DNA from: an uncultured Pleurocapsa sp.
GTDB lineage: Bacteria; Cyanobacteriota; Cyanobacteriia; Cyanobacteriales; Xenococcaceae
Assembly: GCA_937884735.1 (NCBI GenBank)
Contig: CAKZYI010000001.1
Span: 1-5,949 of the forward strand
Reading direction: 5' to 3'
Length of the DNA stretch: 5,949 nucleotides
In this document: positions 5,044-5,949 of the stretch, piece after piece
Layout of the letters: each line of letters starts with the position of its first letter
Position numbering within the stretch: position 1 is the stretch's first letter
Notes under the pieces: model-generated
Databases searched by the model: none
Told to the model about the DNA's origin: nothing
Seen by the model: only the letters and a program-made list of their open reading frames with translations
Made by a program: the position numbers and the translations under genes

Positions 5044-5049
5044 AAGCTT

Positions 5050-5418
5050 GTGAAATTAACTTACAGAGGAGTTCAGTACAGCGAAGAAAATCGACATCTT
5101 TTGACTGTAATTGCAGAAACAACCAGCAAAGATATAGTTTATCGCGGTAATTCTCCCAAAGGAAGAATTAGTTCCAAATTTCCCTGGTGGGGATATATAA
5201 AACACCTATTGCAAAAGTCACAAACAAGACCAATTCTCGATCCAATTACATTTTGGTACAACCACAAAAGAGAATTTGTAGAAGACTGCTGGAATTTAAA
5301 CGATTTGGAAAAATTAAATCTGGCTTGGAATTTAACTATCGAAATCGAACGAGCCAAAGCCTCAGAATTAAGGTGCAAAACTAAACTAAAATATCGCGGC
5401 GTTACTTACTACAAATAA
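5050..5418 (+). CDS. DUF4278 domain protein with a central insertion
   Basis: This hypothetical protein of 122 residues belongs to a cyanobacterial family of unknown function. It begins KLTYRGVQY, has a second VYRGNSP at about residues 30-36 and ends KLKYRGVTYYK, reproducing the YRGVxY ... YRG ... YRGVxY pattern of DUF4278. In the short members that I remember, the last motif follows soon after the second. Here some 70 residues rich in W, K and E lie between them (including FPWWGYIKHLLQK and EDCWNLNDLEKLNLAWNL), partly helical in character, which may be an extra domain. There is no signal peptide or membrane segment. GTG 5050 is preferred to GTG 5041, because GAGGTG at 5038-5043 overlaps the latter and is well spaced for the former, giving the family-typical MKLTYRG. 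The leader is strongly structured. Confidence 0.72.
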   Translation: MKLTYRGVQYSEENRHLLTVIAETTSKDIVYRGNSPKGRISSKFPWWGYIKHLLQKSQTRPILDPITFWYNHKREFVEDCWNLNDLEKLNLAWNLTIEIERAKASELRCKTKLKYRGVTYYK

Positions 5419-5419
5419 A

Positions 5420-5459
5420 ATAAAGCGATCGCTCAACATTTAAAAAGCGATCGCTTTAT
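5420..5459. terminator. Bidirectional terminator built from two HIP1 octamers
   Basis: A perfect 14-bp inverted repeat (5420-5433 and 5446-5459, ATAAAGCGATCGCT and its complement) encloses a 12-nt loop and sits between two convergent genes. Each arm contains GCGATCGC (5425-5432, 5447-5454). On the minus strand the stem is followed by TTTATTTTATTTG, a fair U-tract for the symporter gene; on the plus strand the tail is only TTTATGATTTC. The stem begins 2 bp after the DUF4278 stop codon. Confidence 0.75.
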
Positions 5460-5463
5460 GATT

Positions 5464-5949
5464 TCAACGTCGATATACTTGCGTTTCTCTATCTAGTGAA
5501 TATGTATTCTGGTTTTTTGTATTATTTCCTCCCGTTAGCATGGAGATAATAATAAATGCAGCTAATCCTACCAAGGGGCTAATCAGAGTAGGAAAACCAT
5601 CAAAATCGGCAGTAAGAATATTGTTGGGAATATAGAGCAAAGTATTATCAATGCCAAAAGCCGTAGGCAATACCTCGAAGAATATTAGTCGCGTTAGAGA
5701 CCCCAAAACAATAAAGGCTAATGTACAACAAACCCCGCAAAACTGAGATCGAAAGCGAGTAATAATAAAACTCCTGTTGCAGGAACTTTCAAGGCAAAAA
5801 AGACTCCCATAATCGTAATGACAAAAGCCATAACGCGGGTGAGCAATAATAGTCTGTCTCCTGCCGCATTGTGGTCATCGGAGCGAATACCAATTATGTT
5901 GTGAGCAACAACCGAAGACGTACCCAGAATCGCCCCATCAGCAGTAGAA
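5464..5949 (-). pseudogene. Sodium:solute symporter family protein, C-terminal part with a frameshift
   Basis: The gene runs off the window at its 5' end. From 5948 downward one frame encodes a membrane transporter segment: STADGAILGTSSVVAHNI (the conserved S-x-AD motif and helix of the SSF family), a loop, then two hydrophobic helices ending in LLAFDLSFAGFVVH and TAG at 5720-5718. The coding sense continues at once in another frame (LAFIVLGSLTRLIFFEVLPT ... LVGLAAFIIISMLTGG), to a TAA at 5464-5466. Adding one base near 5722-5727 restores FAGFVVPLAFIVLGSL, close to the family's usual FAGxVVPLxLG. A one-base deletion is therefore the simplest reading, by mutation or base-calling error. SSF proteins import small organic solutes with Na+; the substrate cannot be told. 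If the frameshift is real, the last helices are lost. Confidence 0.75.

Noticed and set aside
5041..5049. GTG 5041 as start of the DUF4278 gene
   Set aside because: It overlaps the GAGGTG ribosome site, which is correctly spaced for GTG 5050; the family sequence begins MKLTYRG from that codon.
5139..5384. Open frames overlapping the DUF4278 gene in other frames
   Set aside because: They are shadows; the frame with family motifs at both ends is the real one.
1..5949. CRISPR array, prophage or insertion sequence
   Set aside because: No regularly spaced direct repeats, transposase, integrase or phage genes are visible.

Overview
The window is chromosomal DNA from a cyanobacterium. It encodes a complete photosystem II D1 protein (psbA), the cyanobacterial pilus factor EbsA, an Atx1-type copper chaperone and CofG, which makes the deazaflavin antenna of cyanobacterial photolyases. 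It also holds six copies of GCGATCGC (the HIP1 octamer), far more than chance would give in AT-rich DNA. I cannot name the genus; an AT-rich, HIP1-rich unicellular or pleurocapsalean-type genome would fit.

Layout. Bases 1-309 (+) hold the 3' part of a DUF202-type membrane protein gene that appears to be cut by an in-frame TAA. It converges on a small copper chaperone gene (337-531, -). Next comes a minus-strand block read from right to left: psbA (3389-2307) with its own promoter, structured leader and strong terminator, then ebsA (2134-1760), then a BioD/DRTGG phosphotransacetylase-like protein (1722-625), the last two only 37 bp apart. psbA is divergent from cofG (3530-4486, +), with a 140-bp intergenic region carrying both promoters. 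tRNA-Lys(UUU) follows at 4564-4635 behind an extended -10 promoter.

Bases 4636-5049 contain no gene that I can support but are dense in inverted repeats. The best-organised part, about 4781-4958, looks like a structured RNA ending in a long hairpin and six T. One segment can pair with either of two partners, as in a terminator/antiterminator switch. Just downstream, a CACCTC/GAGGTG pairing covers the ribosome binding site of a DUF4278 protein gene (5050-5418, +). A perfect 14-bp inverted repeat made of two HIP1 octamers separates that gene from a convergent sodium:solute symporter gene (5464-5949, -), which runs off the window and carries a one-base frameshift.

How the genes relate. psbA and cofG share a light-related theme: photosystem II turnover and repair of UV damage through the FO/8-HDF photolyase chromophore. 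EbsA and the phosphotransacetylase-like protein are probably co-transcribed, but a functional link is only inferred from that. The two damaged membrane-protein genes at the window edges suggest local gene decay or base-calling errors. The most interesting undescribed element is the 4781-5049 leader in front of the DUF4278 gene.
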